NCBI RefSeq assembly: GCF_900091415.1
Contig: NZ_FMHU01000002.1
Span: 1,178,001 to 1,242,000 of the forward strand
Length of the DNA: 64,000 bases
From: Micromonospora inyonensis
Lineage (GTDB): Bacteria > Actinomycetota > Actinomycetes > Mycobacteriales > Micromonosporaceae
Reading direction: 5' to 3'
In this document: positions 42,122 through 51,397 of the stretch, piece by piece
Position numbering within the stretch: the first letter of the stretch is position 1
Layout of the letters: each line of letters opens with the position of its first letter
Notes under the pieces: generated by a model
What the model was told of the DNA's origin: nothing
Seen by the model: only the letters and a program-made list of their open reading frames with translations
The model's database searches: none
Position numbers and translations under genes: made by a program

Positions 42122-42496
42122 ATGGCCTCGTCACCAATCGTTGGCGTCTGGCGAGTCAGGGCCGAGGGGGCGCCTTTTCCGTACCATATGTTCGCCTTCC
42201 ATTCCGACGGAATCCTGCATCAGTCCAACCCCCCGGCCGGAAACACCACCACGAGCGACACAGCCGGTTTGGGCGTCTGGGAGGACCGAGGAGGCGCCGT
42301 CAAGGCCCGACTCGAGGAGTACCGCCTCGCCTGCCACGACCACAGCATTACCCGCGGCGTGATAGAGCTGACGCTCAGCGTCAGCCACAACTCATTCACC
42401 GGCACCGCCGAGTTCAACGTCTACGACGTAGACGACAAGCATCTTGACGGCCCTCTCTATGCCACCGTGGAAGGGCAGAAAGTGACTTTGGTGTAG
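42122..42496 (+). CDS. small beta-barrel (lipocalin/SnoaL-like) protein of unknown role
   Basis: A 124-aa protein beginning PIVGVWRVRAEGAPFPYHMF, with alternating polar/hydrophobic strands, HQSNPPAGNTTTSDTAGLG and late FTGTAEFNVYDVDD. The pattern (IVG.W.........F...DG....NP) is that of small calycin-like barrels that bind or act on small molecules. I cannot name a family with certainty. ATG 42122 follows GGGAG at 9 bp; TTG 42104 is possible. It lies 4 bp before the aminotransferase, so the two are coupled. Confidence 0.65.
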   Translation: MASSPIVGVWRVRAEGAPFPYHMFAFHSDGILHQSNPPAGNTTTSDTAGLGVWEDRGGAVKARLEEYRLACHDHSITRGVIELTLSVSHNSFTGTAEFNVYDVDDKHLDGPLYATVEGQKVTLV

Positions 42497-42500
42497 TTCC

Positions 42501-43709
42501 ATGCCGGTAACCACCCCGCTGTCATCCCTGGCCGGTCGGGCCGTCGCTGACCCCATCGCACCGATCTTCGGCAGAATCATGCCCCTACAAGCGGCCGATC
42601 CCTCGTTCGTCTCGCTGTCCGCAGGCTCGCCCGACAACCGCCTGCTCCCCAATGACCTGCTCGAAGACCTGGTGCGAGACGCCCGCCGGGCCGACCAGCA
42701 CATCGGCCTACTCAACTACGCCATGCCCCAGGGCCTGCCGTCGCTGCGTGCGCACTTTGCCGGGCTGCTCCAGGATCTAGGTGTCCGGTGCACACCCGAT
42801 GGCCTGCTGATAACGAGCGGGGGCATGGAGGCCATCAGCCTGGCCGCGGAACTCACTCTCAACCCCGGAGATGTCGTCCTCGTCGAGAGCCCGGCCTTCC
42901 CCGGCGCCATGAGCACCTTCCAGCGCTGCGGGGCCAGGGTGATCCATGTGGACTGCGACGACGACGGCATCATCCCCGAAGCCGTCGTCGAGGCCATCGC
43001 GCTGCATCAGCCCAAGCTCCTGTCGGTCATGCCCGATTTCCAGAATCCGTCCGGACGGGTCATGCCCGCCGCGCGCCGGGAGCGCCTGGCGCAAATCATC
43101 GAGGACACCGGCGTTCTGGCGATAGAGGACGGCGTCTACACCCAACTCCGGTTCACTGACGATCCCCTGCCACCCCTGCAGTCCTACGCGCCCGACCACG
43201 TCTTCTACGCCTCTTCCGTCTCGAAGATCCTCGCGCCCGCCATGCGCGTAGGCGCCCTCGTGACTCCTCCTGCCTTTGTGGAGCACGCCCGACGCGTCAA
43301 GTCGGCCTACAACATGCAGGCATCGGGATTCACCCAGGCCATCGCAGCCCGATTCCTGGACCCTGGAGCGTCTGTTCTCGAGGATCACCTCCAGTCCCTC
43401 CGTGCCGCCTACGCTGAGCGATGCAGGGTCATGGACCAGGCGCTCGCGCGACATTTTTCGGACACCGCCGGCTATACCTGGACCAGGCCGTCGGGCGGTA
43501 TGTTCCTCTGGCTCGAAGGGCCAAACTCCGTCGACTTCACCGCAGCCCTCGACCGGGCACTGGAGGCGGGTGTGGCCTACATCCCCGGTTCGCTGTTCTA
43601 TGTCGATCCCAGGTGCGGCCACCAGGCCGCCCGGCTCAACTACGCGAGCACCCCGCCTGACCGAATTCCCGAGGGCATCGCCCGGCTCGCCGAGGCACTG
43701 TCGGGTTAG
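42501..43709 (+). CDS. PLP-dependent class I/II aminotransferase
   Basis: Fold-type I aminotransferase (402 aa) of the aspartate/2-aminoadipate (MocR-tail, LysN-like) group. N-terminal SLSAGSPDNRLLPNDLLED replaces the common FxxGxPD; ITSGGMEAISLAAELTLNPG, VMPDFQNPSG (Asn/Pro binding PLP), and the Lys in ASSVSKILAPAMRVG at about residue 240. No GntR domain, so it is an enzyme and not a MocR regulator. Start ATG is just after the preceding stop. With the cupin it could make an alpha-keto acid or amine for a small biosynthetic or catabolic step. Confidence 0.9.
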   Translation: MPVTTPLSSLAGRAVADPIAPIFGRIMPLQAADPSFVSLSAGSPDNRLLPNDLLEDLVRDARRADQHIGLLNYAMPQGLPSLRAHFAGLLQDLGVRCTPDGLLITSGGMEAISLAAELTLNPGDVVLVESPAFPGAMSTFQRCGARVIHVDCDDDGIIPEAVVEAIALHQPKLLSVMPDFQNPSGRVMPAARRERLAQIIEDTGVLAIEDGVYTQLRFTDDPLPPLQSYAPDHVFYASSVSKILAPAMRVGALVTPPAFVEHARRVKSAYNMQASGFTQAIAARFLDPGASVLEDHLQSLRAAYAERCRVMDQALARHFSDTAGYTWTRPSGGMFLWLEGPNSVDFTAALDRALEAGVAYIPGSLFYVDPRCGHQAARLNYASTPPDRIPEGIARLAEALSG

Positions 43710-45508
43710 GGCCCGGGGTCCGGAAGTCGCGGGCGGGTGACCATCCATCGGCGATGAGTCGGAAGTCGTCGCCGCCCTCGCCGTGGAGGAGCACTCCGTC
43801 CCGGTCCGTCGCGATGATCTGGTCGACGTACACTCCGCGGCCCTGGCTGGAGTTGTCGGTCGTGCTGCTCCACCGTCGGTCCCCTTGGTGGAGCCGCATT
43901 CGCCCCGGAGCCCAGGTGTGCCCTCCGTCCGTGGAAACCTCGGACCGGGCGCTGTCGTAGCGGGGCTCCGTGTCGTACCACAGGAGGAAAGCCGCCGTCC
44001 CGCCTCGCGCCGCCCGACGCAGCGGTGCGGTGAGCGTGCTCGTCGCGCCGTCGCGCGGGTCGGTCCGCCAGGCCCCGCGTGACCGGGGGCGCACCGGCAT
44101 CGCCTCGGCGAGGTCGCGCGCGACCGCGCGTCAGGCGATGGTGTTGCTGCCCCAGCCACGGTCGGGGTGCACCCGGTTGCTGAGCAGGATGACGAACGAG
44201 TGGGAGAGCGGGTCGATGACGATGGACGTGCCGGTGAAGCCGGTGTGCCCGAAGGTCACGGGGGAGGAGAACCCCATCATGTACCAGTGCTTGTTGAGCT
44301 CGAAGCCGAGTCCGCGGCGGCTTTCCGGATCGGCCGGCTCCAGCCGTGCGTTGTGGTTGACCATCATCGCCCCTACCGTGTCGTCCCGCAGAATCCGCTG
44401 CCACGGTACGTACCGCCGTTGAGCAGTGCCTGGCAGAGGACGGCGAGGTCCGCGGCGGTGGAGAAGATGCCGGCATGCCCGGCCACGCCCCCGAGCGACC
44501 AGGCGTTCTCGTCGTGTACCTCGCCCCAGACCATGCCGCGCCCGGCGTACGGCTGGTACTCCCGGGCAGGTCGCGGGCGTTGAGGCGGTCACTCCAGTGG
44601 TAGTCGAAGTCGGTGTCGAGTCCGCCGACCAGCTCGAACGGACGGCAGGTGCCGCGACCTTCGGTGATCGACGCGACGCCCTCGAAGAGGCAGGTGCCCG
44701 GGTAGACGAGCGCCGTGTCCGTGGTGGGCATGTTGGGGCTGGGCAACACCCACGGCAGATCGGTGTCGGCCGCCAGCATGTCCCGCTTCCAGTGCCGGCA
44801 CTGCACCACGTGCAGGTCGACCGGCCGTCCGGCCTCGTCGGGCAGGAACTCGGCGTTGAAGAGACGAGCCAGTTCGCCGACGGTCATACCGTGCTGCTGC
44901 ACGATCTCCTTCAGCCCGACACCGGAGGTGTAGCCGGCGGTCATCATCGGGCCGTGCGGCCGGCCGCCGACCGGGTTGGGCCGGTCGAGTACGACGTACC
45001 GCTTGCCGACCCGTGCCGCGGCGAGCATCGAGGTGTACATCGTCCAGATGTAGGTGTAGAACCGGGCGCCGACATCCTGGATGTCGAACACCACCGTGTC
45101 CGTCCCGGACCGGGTGAACATGGTCTCCCAGTCGGCCTGCGAGGCGCCGTACGCGTCGTAGACGGTGATGCCGGTCCGGGCGTCCGTGCCGGTGCCCTCG
45201 CTGCCGCCGGCCTGGGCCGAGCCCCGGAACCCGTGCTCGGGGCCGAACGCCGCCACCACATTGACCTGACCCGAGCCGTGCATCAGGTCGACCAGGTGGC
45301 GGTAGGAGGAGTCGACGCCGGTCGGGTTGGAGATGACCCCCACCCGCTGCCCGCGCAGGTCCCGGAAGCCGGAGCGGACCACAACGTCCAGGCCGGTCTC
45401 GACCCGGCGGATTCCAGGGTCGGCGCTTCCGGGTGCGCTGGCCAGGGCCCCGGCGAGGGTGCCCCCGGTGACCGCGCTGGCTCCGGTGAGGAAGGTTCTG
45501 CGCTCCAT
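43706..45508 (-). pseudogene. broken NamZ (DUF1343)/serine beta-lactamase fusion gene
   Basis: Starts as a secreted protein: Tat-type signal MERRTFLTGASAVTGG, then a DUF1343/NamZ exo-muramidase domain (LRGQRVGVISNPTGVD, AAFGPEHGFRGSAQAGG, TVVFDIQDVGARFYTYI, WVLPSPNMPTTDTALVYPGT) to about 44575. The frame then fails: a beta-lactamase-type region (VHDENAWSLGGVAGHAGIFS) appears in a second frame, and its C-terminal end (VGAMMVNHNARLEP, FGHTGFTGTS) in a third. A last domain (AAFLLWYDTEPRYDSARSEV) is shifted again. The end of NamZ and the lactamase SxxK are missing, so there is also a deletion. This fusion is normally one peptidoglycan-recycling enzyme; here it is dead. Confidence 0.85.
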
Positions 45509-45641
45509 CGGGTGCCTCCCAAGCCGCTCAATCCATCGAAACCTAGCTACATCCCGCAGGCCGTCAAGGAAGGAGTCGACCGGCGGCGCGCGGGGTGGCC
45601 GACCGTAGCTGCTCGCGGGGGCGGTATGGAATGCTTCGCCC

Positions 45642-46139
45642 ATGCCTTCCTACCCGCCTACCTTCGCCGACCAGGTCGTCGCGCAGCCAGCCCGTGCCCA
45701 GTTCGAGGCGTTCCTCGACGAGCACCGAGGCGCACTCGATGGCTGCCTGGACGGGCTGACAGAGGAACAGGCGCGCCGATCGTTGGTGGCATCCCGGACG
45801 ACGCTGATGGGTCTTGTGAAACATGCGACCTTCGTCGAGAAGGTCTGGTTTGACGAAGCCGTCACGTGCCGGTCGCGCGCTGAGATCGGCATCCCTGCGA
45901 CGCCAGACGAGTCGTTCGTCCTCGACGACGGCGACACGATCGCCACCGTCCAGCAGGCACACCGCGAAGCCTGCGAAGCATCACGCCGTGCGACGTCGTC
46001 CCTGGGTCTGGACGACATCCTTCACGGGAACCGGCGGGGCCCGCTTCCGCTGCGGTGGGTGTATCTCCACGTGTTGCGCGAGCTCGCCCAGCACTGTGGG
46101 CACGCGGACATTCTTCGGGAGCAGCTCGTCAACGAGTAG
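45642..46139 (+). CDS. DinB-like (DUF664) protein
   Basis: A 165-aa four-helix protein of the DinB/DUF664 type: SRTTLMGLVKHATFVEKVWF (about residues 49-68) with the first metal His, and VLRELAQHCGHADILREQL near the end with two more His. Three His fit the usual metal site. The role may be in thiol transfer or stress protection, as for related DinB proteins, but this is not shown. It is divergent from the broken NamZ gene and followed by a 97-bp gap. Confidence 0.85.
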   Translation: MPSYPPTFADQVVAQPARAQFEAFLDEHRGALDGCLDGLTEEQARRSLVASRTTLMGLVKHATFVEKVWFDEAVTCRSRAEIGIPATPDESFVLDDGDTIATVQQAHREACEASRRATSSLGLDDILHGNRRGPLPLRWVYLHVLRELAQHCGHADILREQLVNE

Positions 46140-46236
46140 TGCACGGACGTGTCGAACCGAGTACACCCGCACTGAAGCGCGTCCACCACGCCGTAGCTGT
46201 TCCGGCATGGCACCACCGACAAGGGTGAGGGCGCAA

Positions 46237-48303
46237 TCATCGTCGACCGTCCACCATCGGCGAAACGTGGCGCTCCCTCGACGTAGGGACGGAGGTGGCG
46301 GCATCGGCCGCCACCCGCAGCGCGCTACGGGCCACGCGGTCGGTCTCACGCAGCATCGTGGGATCGCTGCGCGGCACCGGGCTGATGATCGTGTCGCCCA
46401 TCACCTCCTCGAGAGGGATGCCGGCGACGTGGAACGCGGCGTCGCGCGTACCGTCGGGATGGACCAGTAGCCCCGTCTGGGGGTCGACGTCGAATCCGCC
46501 GGTGGGGTGCCGACGTCCGTCCCGTCCGCGGACGCTGAACGGACGGATGCGGCCCGCCGCCGCGAGCGAGAGGGTGAGGGGGTCGGCGCTGGCCGTGACG
46601 TCGTGCGCGTGCATCCACGCGTCGATGAGCACGGCACTGGTGACGGCGGAACCGGCGACGGCGGGCGACTCGGCGCGGAAGAGGCCGAGCTCGTCGTCGG
46701 CGACGACGCGCGCCGCGGGGCCGATGAACCTGACGAGACCGGCGTCCGCGAGGGCCAGCAACTGCCGGCTGCGGAAGGCCGGTGGGCCGCTGCCGACCAT
46801 GCCGCCGAACGTCTGCAGGGCGCGGAAGCCGTTCGCGCGCGACTCGGCGTCGAAGCCACCGAACGTTCCGATGGCGTTCGCCAGCCGTCGCGCCGCGCTG
46901 ATCGACCACAGGCCGGCCTTGACGGCGCTGTCCCGTCCCTTCGCCGACTCGGTGAGGTCGTCGGCCACGTAGTCGGCGACCCATGCGGTGAAGCTCTCGG
47001 GGTCGGGGAACGCACCGCGGACGGGCGACATCGCCGCCGGCAGGTCGAAGCGGTCCGTGGCGTCCGGCACGTGTGGCGCTATCGCGGCGTCGAGGGCCGC
47101 CGGTACGCCGTCGGTGGTGTCGATCGTCGCGAGGACCGTGGTCAGTGGGGCGGCGAACGCTTCAGGGCGTACGCGGTGGAGCGTCTCGTAGTAGTCGACG
47201 AAGGCGTCCTTGACGATGAGCGGCCACAGTTGGCGGTCGAAGTCGATGGGGCGTGGGATCGTGGACCAGTCGACCGACCGCAGGTGACGCTGTGGCGCCG
47301 AGGGCGGCAGTGAGCCGTAGAGCGACTTCGCCCGGTACGGGACGCCCCGGTGAGAGGTGACGTACATCGTCGGCTCGCGTCCCGACGGTTCGTAGCGCAC
47401 GCCCGCCCGGGTCAGCGGGTCGTCGACGAATCGCCCACCGCGACCGATGGTCAGCAGCGTCATCACGTCGAAGAAGCCCATCCCGAGCCCGCGTACGATC
47501 GCGGTCGTCCCGTCCGGAATGTCTCCGACGGCCTGGTCGATGGGGTTGTCGGGACGTACCCAGGTCATCTCGGGGTGCCGGGTCAGCACCGCCAGGAAAC
47601 CGTGCTCCTCGTCGGTGTGGTCGCGCGGCAGCCACCCGGTCGCGGCCACGACGGCATCGCACGCGAGCACCGCGCCGGTGCTGAGTTCGACGAGCTGGCG
47701 CCCGGCGTCCTCCCGTACGCCGACGGCTCGCGCCAGGTGGGTGGCAACCGTCACGCGCGCGGGCAGGATGTGGAGGGCCCGCGCGAAGCACCAGCGGACG
47801 TACTCGCCATAGAGCGCCCGGCTCGGATGGGTTGCGACCGTCATGGCCTCGAGTTCGTCGCGGTAGTCGTCGACGAAGCCCGGGCGGACGGCAGCGGAGG
47901 CGAACGCGGCGCGGTGGGCCGGGTCGATGTCCGCCACCTGGATCGCCGACGACGGCGACGGGCGCGCGGCATCGAGTGCGAGGCGGCACCACTCGAACAG
48001 TGTGGGTCCGGGTGTGACCGGACCGACCATCGTCACGGTGTCGTCGGGGAAGAGTGTCACGGCCCCCGCGAGGGTGTTCATGCACATCTGGCGCGTCTGG
48101 TCGGTACGCCAGATGCGACCCGCGCCGAGCTCGGTGTCGTCGACGACATGGATGTCGAGATGGTCGATATCGGGGAAGTCGGTGAGATTCGCACCGATCC
48201 GCTCGAGCAGCGACACCCCCCGGGGGCCCGCGCCGACGAGCGCGATGACGGGGCGGGTCGAGCGATCTGTCCATAGTGGATGAATGCCTATGAATCGGGT
48301 CAC
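46237..48303 (-). CDS. large FAD/NAD(P)-binding protein (PF13454-like)
   Basis: A 688-aa protein with an N-terminal FAD motif ALVGAGPRGVSLLERIGANL (about residues 21-40), MCMNTLAGAVTLFPD, and AVVAATGWLPRDH (second nucleotide site). This is the layout of the FAD/NAD(P)-binding family PF13454, found in N-hydroxylation and sulfur-compound oxidation clusters. The C-terminal part (480-690, ANGFRALQTFGGMVGSGPP, DGTRDAAFHVAGIP) is poorly characterised. It is divergent from metNIQ with an operator-like dyad next to the start. It probably oxidises the compound imported there. Confidence 0.8.
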   Translation of the reverse strand: MTRFIGIHPLWTDRSTRPVIALVGAGPRGVSLLERIGANLTDFPDIDHLDIHVVDDTELGAGRIWRTDQTRQMCMNTLAGAVTLFPDDTVTMVGPVTPGPTLFEWCRLALDAARPSPSSAIQVADIDPAHRAAFASAAVRPGFVDDYRDELEAMTVATHPSRALYGEYVRWCFARALHILPARVTVATHLARAVGVREDAGRQLVELSTGAVLACDAVVAATGWLPRDHTDEEHGFLAVLTRHPEMTWVRPDNPIDQAVGDIPDGTTAIVRGLGMGFFDVMTLLTIGRGGRFVDDPLTRAGVRYEPSGREPTMYVTSHRGVPYRAKSLYGSLPPSAPQRHLRSVDWSTIPRPIDFDRQLWPLIVKDAFVDYYETLHRVRPEAFAAPLTTVLATIDTTDGVPAALDAAIAPHVPDATDRFDLPAAMSPVRGAFPDPESFTAWVADYVADDLTESAKGRDSAVKAGLWSISAARRLANAIGTFGGFDAESRANGFRALQTFGGMVGSGPPAFRSRQLLALADAGLVRFIGPAARVVADDELGLFRAESPAVAGSAVTSAVLIDAWMHAHDVTASADPLTLSLAAAGRIRPFSVRGRDGRRHPTGGFDVDPQTGLLVHPDGTRDAAFHVAGIPLEEVMGDTIISPVPRSDPTMLRETDRVARSALRVAADAATSVPTSRERHVSPMVDGRR

Positions 48304-48309
48304 AGGAAT

Positions 48310-48339
48310 ACCCTACATGGTCACTAGGTTTAGTAGGGT
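48310..48339. promoter_or_regulatory. 30-bp dyad between FAD gene and metN
   Basis: ACCCTAC (48310-48316) and GTAGGGT (48333-48339) are perfect arms of a 30-bp dyad in the divergent intergenic region, 7 bp from the FAD-protein start. A good candidate operator for both directions. No regulator gene is adjacent. Confidence 0.6.
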
Positions 48340-48461
48340 TCCGGCACGGTGAAACTGCTGGTCACCCGCCACACGCGAGCAGTGCCGCGGCGTGACGCGG
48401 GGTGGGAGAGGCGCCGTGCCCTGGCGCGCTGAGACGAGCGTGGGAAGGAAAGGCGGCGACG

Positions 48462-49424
48462 GTGATCGAGTTCCGCGACCTGAAGAAGTCCTACGGCGAT
48501 CACGTCGTGCTCGACGAGATAAACCTGCAGATCGGCCAGCGGGAGATCTTCGGCCTGGTGGGCGTGAGCGGCGCGGGGAAGTCCACGCTGCTGCGGTGCA
48601 TCAACCGGCTCGAGAAGATCGACAGCGGTAGCCTCCTCGTCGACGGCACGGACGTGGGTGCCATCAGCGATCGGGACCTGCCACGGTTCCGCCGCCGAAT
48701 CGGCATGGTTTTCCAGCAGTTCTCGCTGATGGAGCGCAAGAACGTCTACGACAACGTGTACTTCCCCCTCAGGTGTCAGGGCGTACGCCGATCAGCGGCC
48801 GATCGGAAGGTGCGCGATCTCCTCGACCTCGTCGGACTCGGTGACAAGCTCAAGGCGCTGCCCCGGGAGTTGAGCGGTGGGCAGAAGCAGCGGGTCGCCA
48901 TCGCGCGGGCTCTGGTGAACGATCCGATGATCCTGCTGTGCGACGAGGCCACCTCCGCCCTCGACCCGAACATCACCGAGGCGGTCCTCGATCTCCTCAG
49001 GCGCATCAACGGCGAGCTCGGCCTCACGATCGTCGTGGTGACCCACGAGGTGGCGGTCATGAAGTCCGTGTGCACCCGGATGGGCCTGCTCAGCGGCGGG
49101 CACCTGCGCGCGGAGGGGACCGTCGAGCACTTCTTCCTGGAGAACCCGGAGCTGCTGGGTGACTTCACCCGCGACGCGGGGCGTCGCCCGGACGTCGCTC
49201 CCGGCACCTCGCTCGTCCGGGTCGTCCAGCGGGACGCCGCGGGGACCGGTCTGCTGTCGCAGCTCGCCATCCGTACCGGTGTGCCGTTCGAGATCTCGTG
49301 GGGCGGGCTCGACCGCTACCGGGACCGGGTCTCGGGATCGTTCCTGCTTCAGGTGGCCGACGCCGATCTTCGCGCGGTGTGCGACGGCCTGACCGCTCTC
49401 GGGGCCGACTGGAAGGAGATCTGA
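48462..49424 (+). CDS. metN: MetN-type ABC importer ATPase
   Basis: A 320-aa ATPase of the methionine-uptake family. Walker A GVSGAGKST, Q-loop MVFQQFSLM, signature [14 protein letters not shown], Walker B ILLCDEATSALDP and the H-loop VVTHEV are intact; the C-terminal NIL domain (about 245-320, GLLSQLAIRTGVPFEI, GSFLLQVADADLRAVC) is the ligand-sensing region of MetN. GTG 48462 gives the conserved start MIEFRDLKKSYG with GAAAGG 8 bp before it. First gene of an operon with metI, metQ and three enzymes. Confidence 0.93.
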   Translation: MIEFRDLKKSYGDHVVLDEINLQIGQREIFGLVGVSGAGKSTLLRCINRLEKIDSGSLLVDGTDVGAISDRDLPRFRRRIGMVFQQFSLMERKNVYDNVYFPLRCQGVRRSAADRKVRDLLDLVGLGDKLKALPRELSGGQKQRVAIARALVNDPMILLCDEATSALDPNITEAVLDLLRRINGELGLTIVVVTHEVAVMKSVCTRMGLLSGGHLRAEGTVEHFFLENPELLGDFTRDAGRRPDVAPGTSLVRVVQRDAAGTGLLSQLAIRTGVPFEISWGGLDRYRDRVSGSFLLQVADADLRAVCDGLTALGADWKEI

Positions 49425-50086
49425 TGTACCAGTACGAGTTCTCCGAGCTCTTCGAGCGGATCATCCTGCCCGGGCTGATCGACACCCTCCTCATGCTGCT
49501 CGGATCGTTCGTCACGTGCACCGTCGTGGGGTTCACGCTCGCCCTGGTCCTGGTGACGACCGACACGCACGGGCTCCGACCCGACCGGACGGTCCACGAG
49601 ATCGTGAGCACCGGCATCAGCATGCTGCGGTCGGTGCCGTTCATCATCCTCGCCATCTCGATCATCCCGCTGACCCGGCTGGTCGTCGGCACCTCGATCG
49701 GCGTGTGGGCGGCGGTCTTCGCCATCACCTTCGCGGGCAGCCCGCTGATCGCGCGGCTCCTCGAGAGTGCCTTCAAGGAGGTCAACCCGAGCCTCATCGA
49801 GGCGGCACGGTCCTTCGGCGCGAGCGACCGGCAGATCACCTTCCGGGTCATCGTCACCGAGTCCGTACCGGCGATCGTCTCGCAGATGACGCTCGGGGTG
49901 ATCTCACTGCTCGGCTTCACCGCGGTGGCCGGCACGATCGGCGCGGGCGGCCTGGGTGCCGTCGCCCTGACCTACGGCTACCAGAACTTCAACGACCAGA
50001 TCATGTACGGAACCGTCGCGATCCTGGTCGTCATGGTGATCGGCATTCAGCTCAGCGGAAACGCCCTCTACCGGAAACTCCGGTAA
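49424..50086 (+). CDS. metI: MetI-type ABC importer permease
   Basis: The 220-aa permease has five helices (about 20-42, 58-80 and later) and the loop EAARSFGASDRQITFRVIVT that contacts MetN. The family element GRSVPFIILAISIIPLTRL-like region is seen as LRSVPFIILAISIIPLTRLV. It starts with ATG overlapping the metN stop (TGATG), so the two are coupled. Confidence 0.93.
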   Translation: MYQYEFSELFERIILPGLIDTLLMLLGSFVTCTVVGFTLALVLVTTDTHGLRPDRTVHEIVSTGISMLRSVPFIILAISIIPLTRLVVGTSIGVWAAVFAITFAGSPLIARLLESAFKEVNPSLIEAARSFGASDRQITFRVIVTESVPAIVSQMTLGVISLLGFTAVAGTIGAGGLGAVALTYGYQNFNDQIMYGTVAILVVMVIGIQLSGNALYRKLR

Positions 50087-50128
50087 CCCCGACCCCGTGA
50101 CGTGCCCAGTACGAAAGGCAGCACCCCC

Positions 50129-50944
50129 ATGAGAAACCCGCTCAGGAGAGCGATCCCGCTCGTCGTCGTCGCCCTGGCCGTGTCCTTCGCGGCCTGCTCG
50201 TCCGGCTCCGACTCCGGAGGCGACGGCAGGACGGTCACGATCGGCGTACTCGCCCGCGAGGAGCCCGACCTGACCTTCGTGGCCGAGCATCTGGCCCGGC
50301 AGGGCTACACGATGAAGGTCCAGGTGTTCGACGACAACATCGCCATGAACCGGGCCACCGAGGACGGCAGCATCGACGCCAACTTCTTTCAGAACGCCAA
50401 CTACCTCAAGAGCTACCAGGAGAGCAACGGGTCATCGCTCGTCACCTACGGCCCCTGGTTGCAGACCACCGCCGTGCAGTTCGTCTCGAGCAAGCACGCC
50501 TCGGCCGACGCCCTCCCGAACGGCGCGCGCATCGGCATCGCCAACGACTCCGCGAATCGCGCCCGTGAGCTTCAGCTCCTCGCGGCCAACGGCCTCATCG
50601 AACTCAAGAAGGGGGTCGAGGCACCCACGATCCTCGACGTCACCGCCAACCCGAAGAACCTCCGCTGGGTCGAGGTCAACCCGCGCAGCAAGGCCGCGGC
50701 GTTCCCCGACCTGGACGCGATGACCGCGCCGTCGATCACGGTCCACCTGATGAAGGACCCCTCGATCAAGGCCCTCTACGAGGAGACACCGGAGGTCTAC
50801 GGCACCTACGGAGGCACGCTCTGGGTCGTCAAGGAGGGTTACGAGAACACCGCCTGGCTCGACGCGGCGGTCTCGTTCATGCAGTCCGCGGACTACAAGA
50901 CCTGGATCGCGAACACCTACAAGGGCCTCAAGAAGACGCCCTGA
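50129..50944 (+). CDS. metQ: MetQ/NlpA-type substrate-binding lipoprotein
   Basis: Lipoprotein of the NlpA family (271 aa) that delivers methionine-like ligands. Signal peptide with lipobox SFAAC, then TVTIGVLAREEPDLTFVAEH and the QVFDDNIAMNRATEDGSIDANFFQ binding region, ARIGIANDSANRARELQLL and LKKGVEAPTILDVTANPK. The ligand-binding pocket differs enough that a methionine derivative is possible. ATG 50129 follows an AAAGG site; the in-frame upstream start is less likely. Confidence 0.9.
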   Translation: MRNPLRRAIPLVVVALAVSFAACSSGSDSGGDGRTVTIGVLAREEPDLTFVAEHLARQGYTMKVQVFDDNIAMNRATEDGSIDANFFQNANYLKSYQESNGSSLVTYGPWLQTTAVQFVSSKHASADALPNGARIGIANDSANRARELQLLAANGLIELKKGVEAPTILDVTANPKNLRWVEVNPRSKAAAFPDLDAMTAPSITVHLMKDPSIKALYEETPEVYGTYGGTLWVVKEGYENTAWLDAAVSFMQSADYKTWIANTYKGLKKTP

Positions 50945-50990
50945 CTCCTCACCGGCCCATCGAACCACGACCCCCGGAAGGGAACACACC

Positions 50991-51350
50991 ATGGTCAGCG
51001 TCGTCGGCATGACCGATCTCCCGCTCGACAAGGTCGACCTCCCCACGTTCGTCGACGACATCGGGCGTGCGGCGCAGACAGCCTTCGAGTTGCCCCCGCA
51101 CATGCGCAGCGTCTACCTCGTGCCGCTGCCACCCGAGAACTGCACCGTGAAGGACGGCTACGAGATCACGTTCTTCCTGTACACGGCACCCGGCAAGAGC
51201 GTTGAGCTCAAGCGCCGGATAGTGAAGGCGCTCAACGACGTCGTCCAGGCCAACGACTGGGGCGACACCGCCAAGGTGGTCGTCATCATCAAGGAGCATG
51301 CCGCCGAGAACGTCGGAGTCGGCGGAGTTCTTCGCCTCGACGTGACCTGA
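50991..51350 (+). CDS. tautomerase-superfamily-like protein
   Basis: A 119-aa protein. The C-terminal half (KSVELKRRIVKALNDVVQAN, KVVVIIKEHAAENVGVGGVL) is like 4-oxalocrotonate-tautomerase family proteins, including the ENxGVGG stretch. The N-terminal proline base is not at position 2 in this start, so a standard Pro-1 mechanism is not evident, unless processed. It begins 46 bp after metQ in the same direction with GGAAGGGAA upstream, so it is part of the operon. Confidence 0.65.
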   Translation: MVSVVGMTDLPLDKVDLPTFVDDIGRAAQTAFELPPHMRSVYLVPLPPENCTVKDGYEITFFLYTAPGKSVELKRRIVKALNDVVQANDWGDTAKVVVIIKEHAAENVGVGGVLRLDVT

Positions 51351-51397
51351 CACCGGCCGGCCGTCTCGCGACCGACCTGATTCGAGAGGAACACCGC

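Noticed and set aside
42501..43709. MocR-type GntR/aminotransferase regulator
   Set aside because: The protein lacks the N-terminal winged helix; only the aminotransferase part is present with its PLP lysine, so it is called an enzyme.
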